The notes: generated by a model not told the origin, from the letters alone. 64,000 bases of DNA from AV69 sp036498205 (GCA_036498205.1 DASXIC010000039.1:16835-80834), one strand, 5' to 3'. Shown: positions 44,597 through 53,764, counted from the first letter of the stretch. Translations and numbers: made by a program.

Positions 44597-44889
44597 AGAA
44601 TCACGACGACATTCTCCCACGTTTGTTCCGCGCCGCGGCCACGTCCAGGATGGATGATCCGCAGATGCCCTTCGGCTTCGATACGCGGGTGCTGGCCCTC
44701 GCCCGTGAGGGACACTCGAACGGTTCGGCCATCATTGCTTCTCTTGCCCGCGCTGCCGCAATGATAGCCCTTGTCGTAATCGCGATTGCCACGGCCGGTC
44801 TTTATCGCGCCTCAGAGTCGAGTAGCGAGCTGCCGAATGGATACATTATCGCAGATAACGCCATCCAATCCGGCCTTGGCGATGAATAG
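44593..44889 (+). CDS. Small membrane protein, probable anti-sigma factor
   Basis: 98 residues with a soluble N-terminal half, then one membrane helix (AAAMIALVVIAIATAGLY, about residues 53-70) and a short outer tail. The size, topology and position directly after an ECF gene with start-stop overlap match CnrY-type anti-sigma factors, but no zinc-binding motif is present. Its stop overlaps the start of the CnrX/Spy-like gene by eight bases. Confidence 0.65.
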   Translation: MKNHDDILPRLFRAAATSRMDDPQMPFGFDTRVLALAREGHSNGSAIIASLARAAAMIALVVIAIATAGLYRASESSSELPNGYIIADNAIQSGLGDE

Positions 44890-45283
44890 CTCGTTGCGAT
44901 GGAAAGTTGTCCTCGCGTTCGTTCTGGTATTTCTGGCCGGAATCGCCTGCGGTTTTTTTGGCGCCGCCCGCGGCGGATTGGGACTTATGTATCGACCACA
45001 TTCTGGTTCCATTGCAGAGCACATGCGGAAGCGCTTGGAAACGGCGCTGAACCTTACCCCGGAGCAGGTTCGCCAAATTTCCCCCATTATCGAGTCAGCT
45101 AGTGCGCAACTGGAAGCGAAACGCGAACAGACGGGTCGGGAAGTCCGCCAAATTTTCGAGCAGGCACATAGCGAAATCGAACCGTTTTTGACGGCAGAAC
45201 AACGAGCAAAACTGGAAAAGATGGAACAGAGGCACCGCCGTATGCCGCGTCGGCATGGCTTGATGCCGCCCCCGCCGCCGTAG
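44882..45283 (+). CDS. CnrX/Spy-like periplasmic sensor with membrane anchor
   Basis: 133 residues from the ATG at 44882 (MNSSLRWKVVLAFVLVFLAG), starting inside the end of the anti-sigma gene. One N-terminal membrane segment; then a helical hairpin with LTPEQVRQISPIIESASAQL and LTAEQRAKLEKM, the LTxxQ pattern of Spy/CnrX. Tail rich in His, Arg, Pro. By analogy with CnrYXH it may hold the anti-sigma until a metal or envelope signal arrives. Metal ligands are not evident: His in the tail are the only candidates. Confidence 0.75.
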   Translation: MNSSLRWKVVLAFVLVFLAGIACGFFGAARGGLGLMYRPHSGSIAEHMRKRLETALNLTPEQVRQISPIIESASAQLEAKREQTGREVRQIFEQAHSEIEPFLTAEQRAKLEKMEQRHRRMPRRHGLMPPPPP

Positions 45284-45286
45284 CGG

Positions 45287-46210
45287 TCATTCTTTGAAAT
45301 TCCAGCTCTTGGGCAGTTTTTGTTTCAGGCTGTTCATTGGCTCGAACAAATCTCCAAGCTTGTCCACCCGTCCAAGCGTCTGATCTGACGTAAAGGTCAG
45401 CAACCGTAGATCGCGTTTCTTCAGGCAGGCCTGGACCTCGTTCCAGGTTACGGGCGTGGAAACAGTCGGCTGCTCCTTTGCCCGGAGTGAATAAACGTTG
45501 ATCGTAGTCTTGTGCTCGTCATTCTGGCTCCAGTCGACGAACACTTTTCCCTTGCGCAGGGCGCGGGACATTTCTGAGAGAACAAGCTTGGGATTCTTGC
45601 GCTCGAGGTGCCGGGCAATTTCATGCGCAAGTTCTTTTGTCTGATCGAAGGTGGCCGTTGTGTTTAGCGGAACATATACTTGCAGTCCTTTGGAGCCGCT
45701 GGTTTTCGCAAAACTCTTCATTCCCATTTTTGCAAGGAGATCGCGCAGCCAAATCCCGACTTCGCTACATTGCACGATGTTAGCCGGCGGGCCCGGGTCG
45801 AGGTCGAATACCATCATCGTCGGACGGGCGATATTTTGTTTCCTCGCCAGAGATGTATGGAGTTCGAGGTCCGCCAGGTTAGCCGCCCAAACCAGCGTCG
45901 GTAAATCCTGCACCAGGCAGTAATGCATGTGCCGATTATTGCCCTCGCTCCAGACCTTCGCGGTTTTTACCCATGACGGCCGGTGGGCTGGACAGTTTTT
46001 TTCATAAAAAAATTCGCCTTCCACTCCATTCGGATAGCGCTTCATCGTAAGTGGCCGGTCCTTTAAATGCGGAAGTAAAACCGGCGCAATGCGAATGTAG
46101 TAATCAATCACCTGACCTTTGGTGAATCCGGCTTTCGGGTAGAGAACTTTGCTCAGATTAGAGACCGGAAGCTTTCTCCCGGCGACAACAAGTTGGGCAT
46201 TGTCGGGCAT
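45287..46210 (-). CDS. Stand-alone LigD polymerase/primase domain
   Basis: 307 residues, the polymerase domain only (AEP-type). The metal-binding pair is D136-x-D138 in MVFDLDPG; TSGSKGLQVYVPL and DWSQNDEHKTTINVYSLRA follow, as in LigD PolDom. No ligase or phosphoesterase domain is attached and no Ku is in the window; many bacteria have such separate genes that work with a ligase encoded elsewhere in non-homologous end joining. Only 25 bases follow lpxK, so the two may be on one transcript. Confidence 0.9.
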   Translation of the reverse strand: MPDNAQLVVAGRKLPVSNLSKVLYPKAGFTKGQVIDYYIRIAPVLLPHLKDRPLTMKRYPNGVEGEFFYEKNCPAHRPSWVKTAKVWSEGNNRHMHYCLVQDLPTLVWAANLADLELHTSLARKQNIARPTMMVFDLDPGPPANIVQCSEVGIWLRDLLAKMGMKSFAKTSGSKGLQVYVPLNTTATFDQTKELAHEIARHLERKNPKLVLSEMSRALRKGKVFVDWSQNDEHKTTINVYSLRAKEQPTVSTPVTWNEVQACLKKRDLRLLTFTSDQTLGRVDKLGDLFEPMNSLKQKLPKSWNFKE

Positions 46211-46235
46211 AACAAATTCTAAACGGAGGAAGCGC

Positions 46236-47426
46236 TCACGCGAAAAATCTTTCCGGCGACAGGAGTGGCTGCGGTTTACAAATTCGCGAAACGCATTGCT
46301 CCCACGTTTCGTGGCCGGTCAAAATTGCTATCTCCACTCTCAGAAATAATATCGGAACATCTGTTTTTCCCAGCAACGGGAAGCGCACGGCGTCTTTTTC
46401 GGTGGTAACGATCATTTCCAGATCGCGTCGGATACAACGGCTGATAAAGCTGCGCAATTCCGCTTCGGTATAACGATGGTGATCAGCATAGCGCTTGGCG
46501 ATTTCAATATGGGCGCCGAGTTCTCTAAGTCCGGCTTCAAAACTTTCTGGCGCTGCTATCCCGCAAATCGAGCCGATAAATGCGTCCTTTAGACTGGTCA
46601 GCGAAACGATCTCTCCCGTTACGACGTTTTGGAGATGCAAAGGCTGGTGAGCGCATTCTATGATTTCTGCGGTCCGATTGTATCGACGGATACGTTCGAT
46701 GAGGTCGGCATTGGAACCGGCAGTACTTTTCGTAATGAAGATGTAACTGGCCCGCCGGAGGTTGCGAGGAGGCTCGCGCAGAGTCCCTCGTGGCAGAAGA
46801 AATTCGTTTCCGAATGGAGCCTGCCGATCGATCAGCACGATGTCGAGCCGATGTTTGAGATGTAAATACTGCAAACCATCGTCCAGCAACAGGGTGTCGA
46901 CATTCATTCGCTCGATCGCAAATAATCCGCTTTTAACGCGATCTTTGTCGACCAGGACCACGACGTTTTTCAAGTTATTGGCGAGCATGTAAGGTTCGTC
47001 GCCGGCCGTGAGCGAATCGAGCAACAACGACTTGCCGTCTGAAACGATGCGTGGCGGATCGATATTAGAATTACGCAATCGCGCCATCCAGCTGCGTTTG
47101 CTGGGACGCGGCACACTTTTGTAGCCACGACTCAGGATGGCGACACGGCGTCCGCCATGCTGCAAGGCGCGGGCGAATTTTTCCACAATCGGTGTCTTGC
47201 CCGTTCCACCAACCGTTAGATTACCGATGCTGATGACAAGGCAACCCAGCGTTCGCTCGCGCAACAGCCGTTTGCGGTAGAGCCAAAGCCGAAGCTGGAC
47301 GAGCCGCGCGTAAACCAAAGACAAAACGTAAAGAAAGGAACGGAGCAGTGTCGCGCGCGCGCCACGGCGACGCTCGAGGATGACGTCGATGGCAAACTGT
47401 TCGAGATTTTCCAGTGACCGGCTCAT
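46236..47426 (-). CDS. lpxK: Tetraacyldisaccharide 4'-kinase LpxK
   Basis: 396 residues. Phosphorylates the 4' position of the lipid A disaccharide at the inner membrane. The N-terminal hydrophobic part (FLYVLSLVYARLVQLRLWLY) precedes the P-loop SIGNLTVGGTGKTPIVE near residue 68, with the expected LSRGYKS and DDGLQYLHLKHRLDIVLID (DDGxQ, metal/substrate loop). It shows that the organism makes lipid A. Overlaps thrB by four bases (ATGA). Confidence 0.94.
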   Translation of the reverse strand: MSRSLENLEQFAIDVILERRRGARATLLRSFLYVLSLVYARLVQLRLWLYRKRLLRERTLGCLVISIGNLTVGGTGKTPIVEKFARALQHGGRRVAILSRGYKSVPRPSKRSWMARLRNSNIDPPRIVSDGKSLLLDSLTAGDEPYMLANNLKNVVVLVDKDRVKSGLFAIERMNVDTLLLDDGLQYLHLKHRLDIVLIDRQAPFGNEFLLPRGTLREPPRNLRRASYIFITKSTAGSNADLIERIRRYNRTAEIIECAHQPLHLQNVVTGEIVSLTSLKDAFIGSICGIAAPESFEAGLRELGAHIEIAKRYADHHRYTEAELRSFISRCIRRDLEMIVTTEKDAVRFPLLGKTDVPILFLRVEIAILTGHETWEQCVSRICKPQPLLSPERFFA

Positions 47427-48361
47427 TCCTCGAGCTTTTGCCAGGCGCGATCCGAAGATTTGAGCACGCGTGCTCCTTCATTGTCCGCAGTAGTGATCAG
47501 AGTGCGTGCGCTTTTTAGGCCCGAAGCTCGCCGCATCGCTTTGGCAACTTTTCCCGGGTCGCGTAACGTCACTGCACAAATGCTCGAGCCCGAGCCGCTG
47601 AGAAATGCGCCAAGCGCCCCGGCATCTTCGGCCGAGGCAACCGCTTTTTGCAAGAAAGGAACGAGCGGTTCCCGGTAAGGCTGATGCAGTCCGTCGCGAA
47701 AAGCGCCCCGCAGATTGTTGTAATCGCCCGAGGCAAATGCAGCCACAATGGCAGCAACGTTGCTCGAACTCATGACCGCATCGCTTCGTGGAATTTTTGC
47801 AGGCAAGAGTTGCCGCGCTGTGGTGGTTTTGATCCTTAGCTCAGGAACAAGCAAAACAAACGAAAGCTCTGCCCAAACATCAAAGTGCTGAACGTTAAGA
47901 TCCCGCGCGACATTAAAACCGCCGAAGCTCGCCGCCGCGGCATTATCCGGGTGACCCTCCAGGCGAGCGCAGAGAACGAATATTTCATTGCGGGTAAGTG
48001 GAACACCGCACAATTCATTCAAAGCGTGCAAAACGCCGAGGCGAACAGCCGCGCTGCTGCCCAGCCCGCGTGCGACCGGAACGTCGCTTTCGATCGCGCA
48101 TGAGAAAGGCATAACACGGCACCTTACAGTGTCGAAAAATTTTCGGGCTGTTTCATTCACCATCGAAGGGAGCGGCCCGGTGTCACCGCCGCTTAAAGTG
48201 ACGGTGCTATAAAGACGCAGCGCGATACCGAGGCAGTCAAAACCCGGACCCAAATTCGAAGTGCTCGCTGGAGCGCGGACTGTAACCTGCTGCTTCACCT
48301 CCGAAAACGAGCTTATCGTGCCTGCGCGAAGCGGCAAGAAGGCCGATGAGTCGCGAAGCAA
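47423..48361 (-). CDS. thrB: Homoserine kinase
   Basis: 312 residues from an ATG at 48361, or 291 from a GTG at 48298 (VKQQVTVRAPASTSNLGPG), which fits the family better. GHMP-fold: ATP motif PVARGLGSSAAVRLG, N-terminal APASTSNLGPGFDCLG, and C-terminal LSGSGSSICAV. Converts homoserine to O-phosphohomoserine in threonine synthesis. Coupled to lpxK, an unusual pairing. Divergent from the RlmI-like gene (16-79 bases apart). Confidence 0.92.
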   Translation of the reverse strand: MLRDSSAFLPLRAGTISSFSEVKQQVTVRAPASTSNLGPGFDCLGIALRLYSTVTLSGGDTGPLPSMVNETARKFFDTVRCRVMPFSCAIESDVPVARGLGSSAAVRLGVLHALNELCGVPLTRNEIFVLCARLEGHPDNAAAASFGGFNVARDLNVQHFDVWAELSFVLLVPELRIKTTTARQLLPAKIPRSDAVMSSSNVAAIVAAFASGDYNNLRGAFRDGLHQPYREPLVPFLQKAVASAEDAGALGAFLSGSGSSICAVTLRDPGKVAKAMRRASGLKSARTLITTADNEGARVLKSSDRAWQKLEE

Positions 48362-48376
48362 AAGAAAATCCGTCGG

Positions 48377-49294
48377 GTGAGAACAAACAGCCTCTGGATT
48401 GATCCCAAGTTAATGCGCGACTTTGAAGCGGAGAAAACGGATGCGTATCGCCTTTGCACCGCCGACGACGGGTGGATTGAACGTTTCGGCAGTGACGTGC
48501 TCGTGTCATTCATGAGCGAGGCGGCCCGTGAACGGCTGACGACGGAATATTTCCTCTGGGCCGACAAGACCGGCTTTCGCCTGTCGCGTATGTTCGCTCG
48601 TTTCCTACCGAAACAAAACGCCGAGCGCGAGGCGCCCCAGCGCCTGCTCGGTAACGAAGGGGCGAATCTTCGGAGCGTGGCAACAGAACGCAATTTGCGC
48701 TACGGCATCGATTTCGGCGCCGGCTACTCGGTAGGGCTTTTCCTCGATCAGCGCGAGAATCGCAGTTTTCTCCGGCAGGTGCGGCCCAAGCGATTACTTA
48801 ATTGTTTCGCTTACACCTGTTCATTTTCCGTCGCGGCAGCGTCTGCTGGTTCGGTTACATTAAGCATCGATCTTTCCCGCAAATCGCTCGATCGTGGCCG
48901 GGAGAATTTCGCGCTCAATAGTTTGCCTGTCGCCGGCCATCGCTTCATCGCCGACGATGTTTTCGCTGTCCTGCCACGGCTCGCGCGCAAAGAGGAGAAA
49001 TTTGATGCGATTATTCTCGACCCGCCGACATTTTCGCGGTCCCACCGCGGGAAAACCTTTCAAGTTAAATCAGACTTCGAAGCCCTCGTTCTTTCCGCTT
49101 TCGAAGTCGCTGATCGCGACGCCCGCATTCTATTATCGACCAATTGTTCCAGCCTCAACGAAAGGGCGCTCGAAGTGATGGCGCGGTTTTGCTTGAAAAC
49201 GGTCCGCCGGGCAGGGAGTTTTCATCGCGAAGCGAACCCGGTGGAATTTCCTCCCGGTGCCGCCGCCAGCACCCTCTGGCTCACCCTGCGCTAA
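48377..49294 (+). CDS. SAM-dependent rRNA methyltransferase, RlmI/RlmK-like
   Basis: 305 residues, GTG start at 48377. Middle: SAM motif I-like LLNCFAYTCSFSVAAASAGS near residue 145-165 and acidic SIDLSRKSLDRGREN, then FDAIILDPPTFSRSHRG (DPPxF/S, motif IV) near 215. The N-terminal PUA-like domain of RlmI is missing or shortened to ~100 residues with its own VGLFLDQRENR linker. Probably methylates cytosine-5 or another base of 23S rRNA; target unknown. Confidence 0.85.
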   Translation: MRTNSLWIDPKLMRDFEAEKTDAYRLCTADDGWIERFGSDVLVSFMSEAARERLTTEYFLWADKTGFRLSRMFARFLPKQNAEREAPQRLLGNEGANLRSVATERNLRYGIDFGAGYSVGLFLDQRENRSFLRQVRPKRLLNCFAYTCSFSVAAASAGSVTLSIDLSRKSLDRGRENFALNSLPVAGHRFIADDVFAVLPRLARKEEKFDAIILDPPTFSRSHRGKTFQVKSDFEALVLSAFEVADRDARILLSTNCSSLNERALEVMARFCLKTVRRAGSFHREANPVEFPPGAAASTLWLTLR

Positions 49295-49337
49295 GAGAAA
49301 AGACGCGCGGCGCGGCTTCCTCAACCGAAACAAAATT

Positions 49338-49604
49338 ATGGACGAAAATACCGATATCGCACAGCGCGGCGTACGTTACGCGCAAGATCAATTTTCCGAA
49401 GCCATCACCCAGGCTGAAGAATTCGTGCGGGCCAAACCCGGACAATCCCTTCTAATCGCTTTTTTTGTCGGTTTAATTCTCAACCGATTACCGGTCGGCC
49501 GACTGCTAGGCGGATTCGTTCGCCTGCTCCTGATGACTCTCAAACCGGCCATCCTCGTCTACGGCGCGACCAAGGTTTACGAAGCGGTCCGGGAAAACGA
49601 TTAA
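49338..49604 (+). CDS. Small membrane protein (YqjD-like)
   Basis: 88 residues from the ATG at 49338. Amphipathic N-terminal helix (EAITQAEEFVRAKPGQSLLIAFFVGLILNRLP) and one or two membrane segments (LLLMTLKPAILVYGAT). The AKPGQSLLIAFFVGLIL stretch resembles the YqjD/ElaB/DUF883 C-terminus that binds membranes and ribosomes; assignment tentative. Stop shares TTAA with the convergent dodecin. Confidence 0.7.
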   Translation: MDENTDIAQRGVRYAQDQFSEAITQAEEFVRAKPGQSLLIAFFVGLILNRLPVGRLLGGFVRLLLMTLKPAILVYGATKVYEAVREND

Positions 49605-49810
49605 CTTTCCAGCGTAAAACCGACCTTCACTGTTACCTGCCAGTGGTCGATTTTTCCATTTTCGATGTGACCTCGCGTCTCAGTCACCTCGAACCAACGC
49701 ATATTGCGCACCGTTTTTCCCGCCCGCTCTAAAGCATTCTCCACCGCTGCTTCCACTCCATCACGAGACGAGCCGACCAGCTCGATCTTTTTGTAAATGT
49801 GATTGCTCAT
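49601..49810 (-). CDS. Dodecin (flavin-binding)
   Basis: 69 residues, the normal dodecin length. IYKKIELVGSSRDGVEAAVENALERA then WFEVTETRGHIENGKIDHWQVTVKVGFTLE; the Trp residue near 39 and the His/Gln near 59 belong to the FMN-stacking site of the dodecamer. Stores or traps flavin. Convergent with the small membrane protein; near acs. Confidence 0.92.
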   Translation of the reverse strand: MSNHIYKKIELVGSSRDGVEAAVENALERAGKTVRNMRWFEVTETRGHIENGKIDHWQVTVKVGFTLES

Positions 49811-49896
49811 GGCCTGATGATTAATGGCACTCCCTCGGTTGCAAACGAAAATCGATTGAGGCCAGTGGCAGTGGTTGCTAGCGTCAGTCCGCCCTG

Positions 49897-51840
49897 ATGG
49901 AATCGCACATTGAATCGCATCTTGTCGAAGAACGCATCTTCAAACCCCCGAAGGATTTCCAACGGCTCGCCCGCATTAAAAGCCTGGCCCAGTATGCAAA
50001 GATGTATCGGGAATCGGTTCGCCAGCCCGAGAAGTTTTGGGCCCGCGAAGCGAAGGAATTGACGTGGCACACCCATTGGAAGCGGGTCCTCGATTGGAAA
50101 GCTCCTTTTGCCAAATGGTTCGTGGGCGGGCGCTTGAACATCTCCGAAAATTGTCTGGATCGGCACCTCAAAGGCTCGCGCCGTAACAAAGCGGCAATTC
50201 TCTGGGAAGGCGAACCGGGTGAGAAGCGAACTCTGACCTATCAGCAGTTGCATCGCGAAGTGTGCCGTTTTGCCAATGTCCTGAAGCGAAACAAAATTGG
50301 CCGAGGCGATCGCATCATCATTTATTTGCCAACGATTCCGGAAGCGGCCATCGCAATGCTCGCCAGCGCGCGAATTGGCGCGGTCCATTCCGTCGTTTTT
50401 GCCGGGTTCAGCGCAGACAGTATTCGTGACCGTATCGCCGACAGTGGCGCGATCGCGTTAATCACCGCCGACGGAAGTTACCGGAGAGGCGCCATCGTTC
50501 CGCTGAAGAAAAATGTCGATCAGGCGCTGCGAGATGGAACCTCCGTCAAGCGGGTCATTGTTTATAAGCGCGCTGGCAACGATATCCATATGGAAGAAAG
50601 CCGCGATGTTTGGTGGCATCGCGAGCTGGAGTACGTCGATGCAAATTGTCCGCCGGTGCCGCTGGATGCAGAGCATCCGCTTTATATCCTCTACACCAGC
50701 GGCTCTACCGGAAAGCCCAAGGGCATCCTGCATACTACGGGCGGTTATCTCCTCGGCGCCTATTGTACGATGAAATATGTCTTCGACATTCGCGACGAGG
50801 ATATTTTTTGGTGCACCGCCGATGTCGGTTGGGTAACGGGTCACAGTTATGTCGTCTATGGCCCCCTCGCCAACGGAGCCACCACCTTGATGTATGAAGG
50901 CGCTCCGAATTGGCCGGAGCCGGATCGGTTCTGGAAAATTATCGAAGAATTTGGTGTCACGATTTTATATACCGCGCCAACAGCCATCCGCGCTTTTATC
51001 CGCTGGGGCGATGCCTGGGTGAAGAAGCACGATCTCTCCTCGCTCCGGCTTCTTGGGTCGGTAGGTGAGCCGATCAATCCCGAAGCCTGGATGTGGTATC
51101 ACAAGATGATTGGGGGCGGACGCTGCCCCATTGTCGATACGTGGTGGCAAACCGAGACCGGCGCGATCATGATTACCCCTTTGCCTGGAGCGATACCGAC
51201 CAAGCCGGGAAGCGCAACATTACCGTTTTTTGGCGTCGACCCGGCGGTGGTAAACGAGCGGGGAGAAGAAGTGGCTGCAAACGTCGGCGGAAAATTGATT
51301 ATCCGAAAGCCCTGGCCTTGCATGCTGCGAACGATTTACGGGGACAAGGACCGCTATAGGAAACAGTATTGGAGCGAATTCGAAGGTCGTTATGTAACAG
51401 GCGATGGGGCACGCCGTGATAAGGACGGTTATTTCTGGATCGTCGGTCGAATCGATGATGTTCTGAACGTCGCGGGGCATCGTCTTGGCACATCGGAGAT
51501 CGAAAGCGCACTCGTTGCGCACGTGGCCGTGGCAGAGGCCGCAGTGGTCGGCCGGCCGGACGAATTGAAAGGACATGCCGTAGTCGCATTCGTTACTTTA
51601 AAAGGAGACGCTGTCCCGAACTCGCAGCTTAAGGCGGAATTGCGTGATTCTGTTGCCGGGCACATCGGTGCAATTGCCAAACCAGATGAGATCCGATTTG
51701 CTGATGCACTGCCGAAAACGCGGAGCGGAAAAATCATGCGACGATTGCTGAAGGAGATTGCAAGTGGCGCGGCGGTGAGCGGCGACACCACGACGTTGGA
51801 AGATTTCAGCGTCCTGGCGAAGCTCAGCTCGGAAGAGTGA
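49897..51840 (+). CDS. acs: Acetyl-CoA synthetase
   Basis: 647 residues. Activates acetate via acetyl-AMP. Motifs: YTSGSTGKPKG near residue 265 (AMP-binding), WWQTETGAIMITPL near 415, GDGARRDKDGYFWIVGRIDDVLNVAGHRLGTSEIE near 505-535, and RSGKIMRRLLKE near 610 with the catalytic/acetylatable Lys. Start at the ATG at 49897 (MESHIESHLVEER). It probably helps scavenge acetate. Stands alone. Confidence 0.95.
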   Translation: MESHIESHLVEERIFKPPKDFQRLARIKSLAQYAKMYRESVRQPEKFWAREAKELTWHTHWKRVLDWKAPFAKWFVGGRLNISENCLDRHLKGSRRNKAAILWEGEPGEKRTLTYQQLHREVCRFANVLKRNKIGRGDRIIIYLPTIPEAAIAMLASARIGAVHSVVFAGFSADSIRDRIADSGAIALITADGSYRRGAIVPLKKNVDQALRDGTSVKRVIVYKRAGNDIHMEESRDVWWHRELEYVDANCPPVPLDAEHPLYILYTSGSTGKPKGILHTTGGYLLGAYCTMKYVFDIRDEDIFWCTADVGWVTGHSYVVYGPLANGATTLMYEGAPNWPEPDRFWKIIEEFGVTILYTAPTAIRAFIRWGDAWVKKHDLSSLRLLGSVGEPINPEAWMWYHKMIGGGRCPIVDTWWQTETGAIMITPLPGAIPTKPGSATLPFFGVDPAVVNERGEEVAANVGGKLIIRKPWPCMLRTIYGDKDRYRKQYWSEFEGRYVTGDGARRDKDGYFWIVGRIDDVLNVAGHRLGTSEIESALVAHVAVAEAAVVGRPDELKGHAVVAFVTLKGDAVPNSQLKAELRDSVAGHIGAIAKPDEIRFADALPKTRSGKIMRRLLKEIASGAAVSGDTTTLEDFSVLAKLSSEE

Positions 51841-51882
51841 ACGAGTGATTGAGGTCCAAATTAGCTTCAGGAAATTGCCACC

Positions 51883-53751
51883 GTGAATTTCATTGGTACG
51901 GGAATTCGTGAACTAGGTCTCAAAGTACGCCGGCAACGCACCCGCCTCGCATTGCGGCATGTAAAACGGCAACTGCAACGCAGCGAGATTGCGCTTGGAC
52001 GGGAAGGCACTGCCCAGGCAGCAAGTTTTCCCGAGGTCCGCAACGAGATTGTCGCGCTGAAGAAACTGGAGCAGGAGCAAAAAGAAGTCGCGGTGCGGAT
52101 CGCGCAGATCGAAGAAGGGCTAAAACAAATCGAAGGAGAGCGACGCGAAAACTCCCGGGCGCAAAATGAGGCGATGGGAAAACTTGAGCTCGATAAGAAA
52201 CCGCTTCTGCAACGGCGGGACGAAGCGAAACACTCCGCCGGCATATGTGAGCGCGAACTGAGCGGGATGGAATCGCGCTTACAGGCCAATGATGCGGCCG
52301 ACCGGGAACTCCTCAAACAGCTTTCAGCTTTGCAAGCCGAAGCGCCCCCGCCACCTGATCTGGATGCGCGCTCCGCCGTCTTTGCAGCCAAACGTGCCCG
52401 GCTACCGGAGGAAAGAGCGGAGATTGTTCGCGCACGTGAAGGAAGCGCCGAAGCCTGCCGGCAGGCGAAAGTAAAACTTTCCGCCACTGAAGAAGAATTA
52501 GCGGTTGCGGAAAAAAACATCGCCCGAGTCCGGGAAGAATTCGAAGCAAAAGATCGCGCCTTGAATGAGAAGGCACGTGCACAACAGGACGCCCTGCGCG
52601 AAGCACGCGCCCAGCACCAAACGGTGGAGGAGCGAAAAGATCCGGCTTATCTCAATATCGGCCGGCATCTCGCGACCCAGGGAATCGCACCGCCGAACGC
52701 GCCCGATTTGCTTCACGACGTCCTGCGCCACCGGCAATCGGTCGAACGTCACCTTGAACACACCAAGCAATTGCGACTGCTCTCCGAGCAAATCGACAAA
52801 CAGCAGCTGCGGAAATTCTATTTTGCCGTGGTTTCGATTCTGGTCCTGCTGGCCATTATTCTGCCGTTGATTTTTCAATCGCCTTCCAAACGGGAATGGT
52901 TACCTCAGTCGACAGACGCCATTCTTTCGCTCAATGGAGAACGCTTCGACCGCGACGACTTACCGAAGCGTTGGCGCACCGAAGAATTCTGGCAGCAGAC
53001 CTGGCCGGGTCTGATCAGCGCAGCTGCGCAAACTCCCCGCGTGAAGATTCCCGGCGATATCGCTCGCGTCACCCGCGCCGTGACCACATCCGAAAATTCC
53101 CCAGCCCGTGAGTTTCTTCTGGTCGAGGCACGCGCTGACGTGTCTTCGGTTGTGGGCAAAATCGCCCAGGACAAGGAATTCGAGAAACGAACGATCAGTG
53201 GTTTGCCGGTGTGGCAGCGAGCAAATTTTTCCGTGGCCCGGATTGGGCCGAAAACGCTTGCCGTCGGAACGCCCGACGAAGTCGATGAGCTCGTGCGCGT
53301 CCGACTTGGAATGGCACCAGATCTGCAAATCACTGGCCAGTTTTTCGATCGTTTTCAGGCGCTTGATCGCGAAACAACCCTCCGGCTGATCTCGCGCGAT
53401 CCAACCGGCTTGTCCCGCGCTTTTCACCCGATTTTTCCCCGGGAACTGCTAGAGCGCGCTCAATTGCTCGGTCTCGGTCTCTCTCTCCAATCACCAATCA
53501 GGGCACGGCTGCTGCTAAAGTTTTCATCCGAGGAAACAGCGAGTGAAATCGCCAACAACATTCGCCACGATCCCCAGCAGTGGTTACATCTCGACCAATC
53601 CGATTTGCCGCTTTTTACTCAGCCACCCGAAATCAGCCGACAGCATTCAAATCTCGAACTTCGTTTCAATATGCCAGAGAACTCGGCCCGCCTGTTTCTG
53701 CAGCGCATCGCGAAAACGGATATGCCCACGACGGCAACGGCAACGAATTAG
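51883..53751 (+). CDS. Coiled-coil membrane protein of unknown function
   Basis: 622 residues, GTG start. Residues about 25-315 are a long predicted coiled coil rich in Glu/Lys/Arg/Ala/Gln with heptad-like spacing, no signal peptide before it. A single membrane helix (FYFAVVSILVLLAIILPLIF, about 310-330) follows, then an outer domain of ~280 residues (LISAAAQTPRVKIPGDIARV, RTISGLPVWQRANFSVARIG, TLAVGTPDEVDELVRVRLG) with alternating strands that recalls DUF3352-like envelope proteins. The coiled coil would be cytoplasmic. I do not recognise the family as a whole. Confidence 0.75.
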   Translation: MNFIGTGIRELGLKVRRQRTRLALRHVKRQLQRSEIALGREGTAQAASFPEVRNEIVALKKLEQEQKEVAVRIAQIEEGLKQIEGERRENSRAQNEAMGKLELDKKPLLQRRDEAKHSAGICERELSGMESRLQANDAADRELLKQLSALQAEAPPPPDLDARSAVFAAKRARLPEERAEIVRAREGSAEACRQAKVKLSATEEELAVAEKNIARVREEFEAKDRALNEKARAQQDALREARAQHQTVEERKDPAYLNIGRHLATQGIAPPNAPDLLHDVLRHRQSVERHLEHTKQLRLLSEQIDKQQLRKFYFAVVSILVLLAIILPLIFQSPSKREWLPQSTDAILSLNGERFDRDDLPKRWRTEEFWQQTWPGLISAAAQTPRVKIPGDIARVTRAVTTSENSPAREFLLVEARADVSSVVGKIAQDKEFEKRTISGLPVWQRANFSVARIGPKTLAVGTPDEVDELVRVRLGMAPDLQITGQFFDRFQALDRETTLRLISRDPTGLSRAFHPIFPRELLERAQLLGLGLSLQSPIRARLLLKFSSEETASEIANNIRHDPQQWLHLDQSDLPLFTQPPEISRQHSNLELRFNMPENSARLFLQRIAKTDMPTTATATN

Positions 53752-53764
53752 CCGCCAGGGAGCA

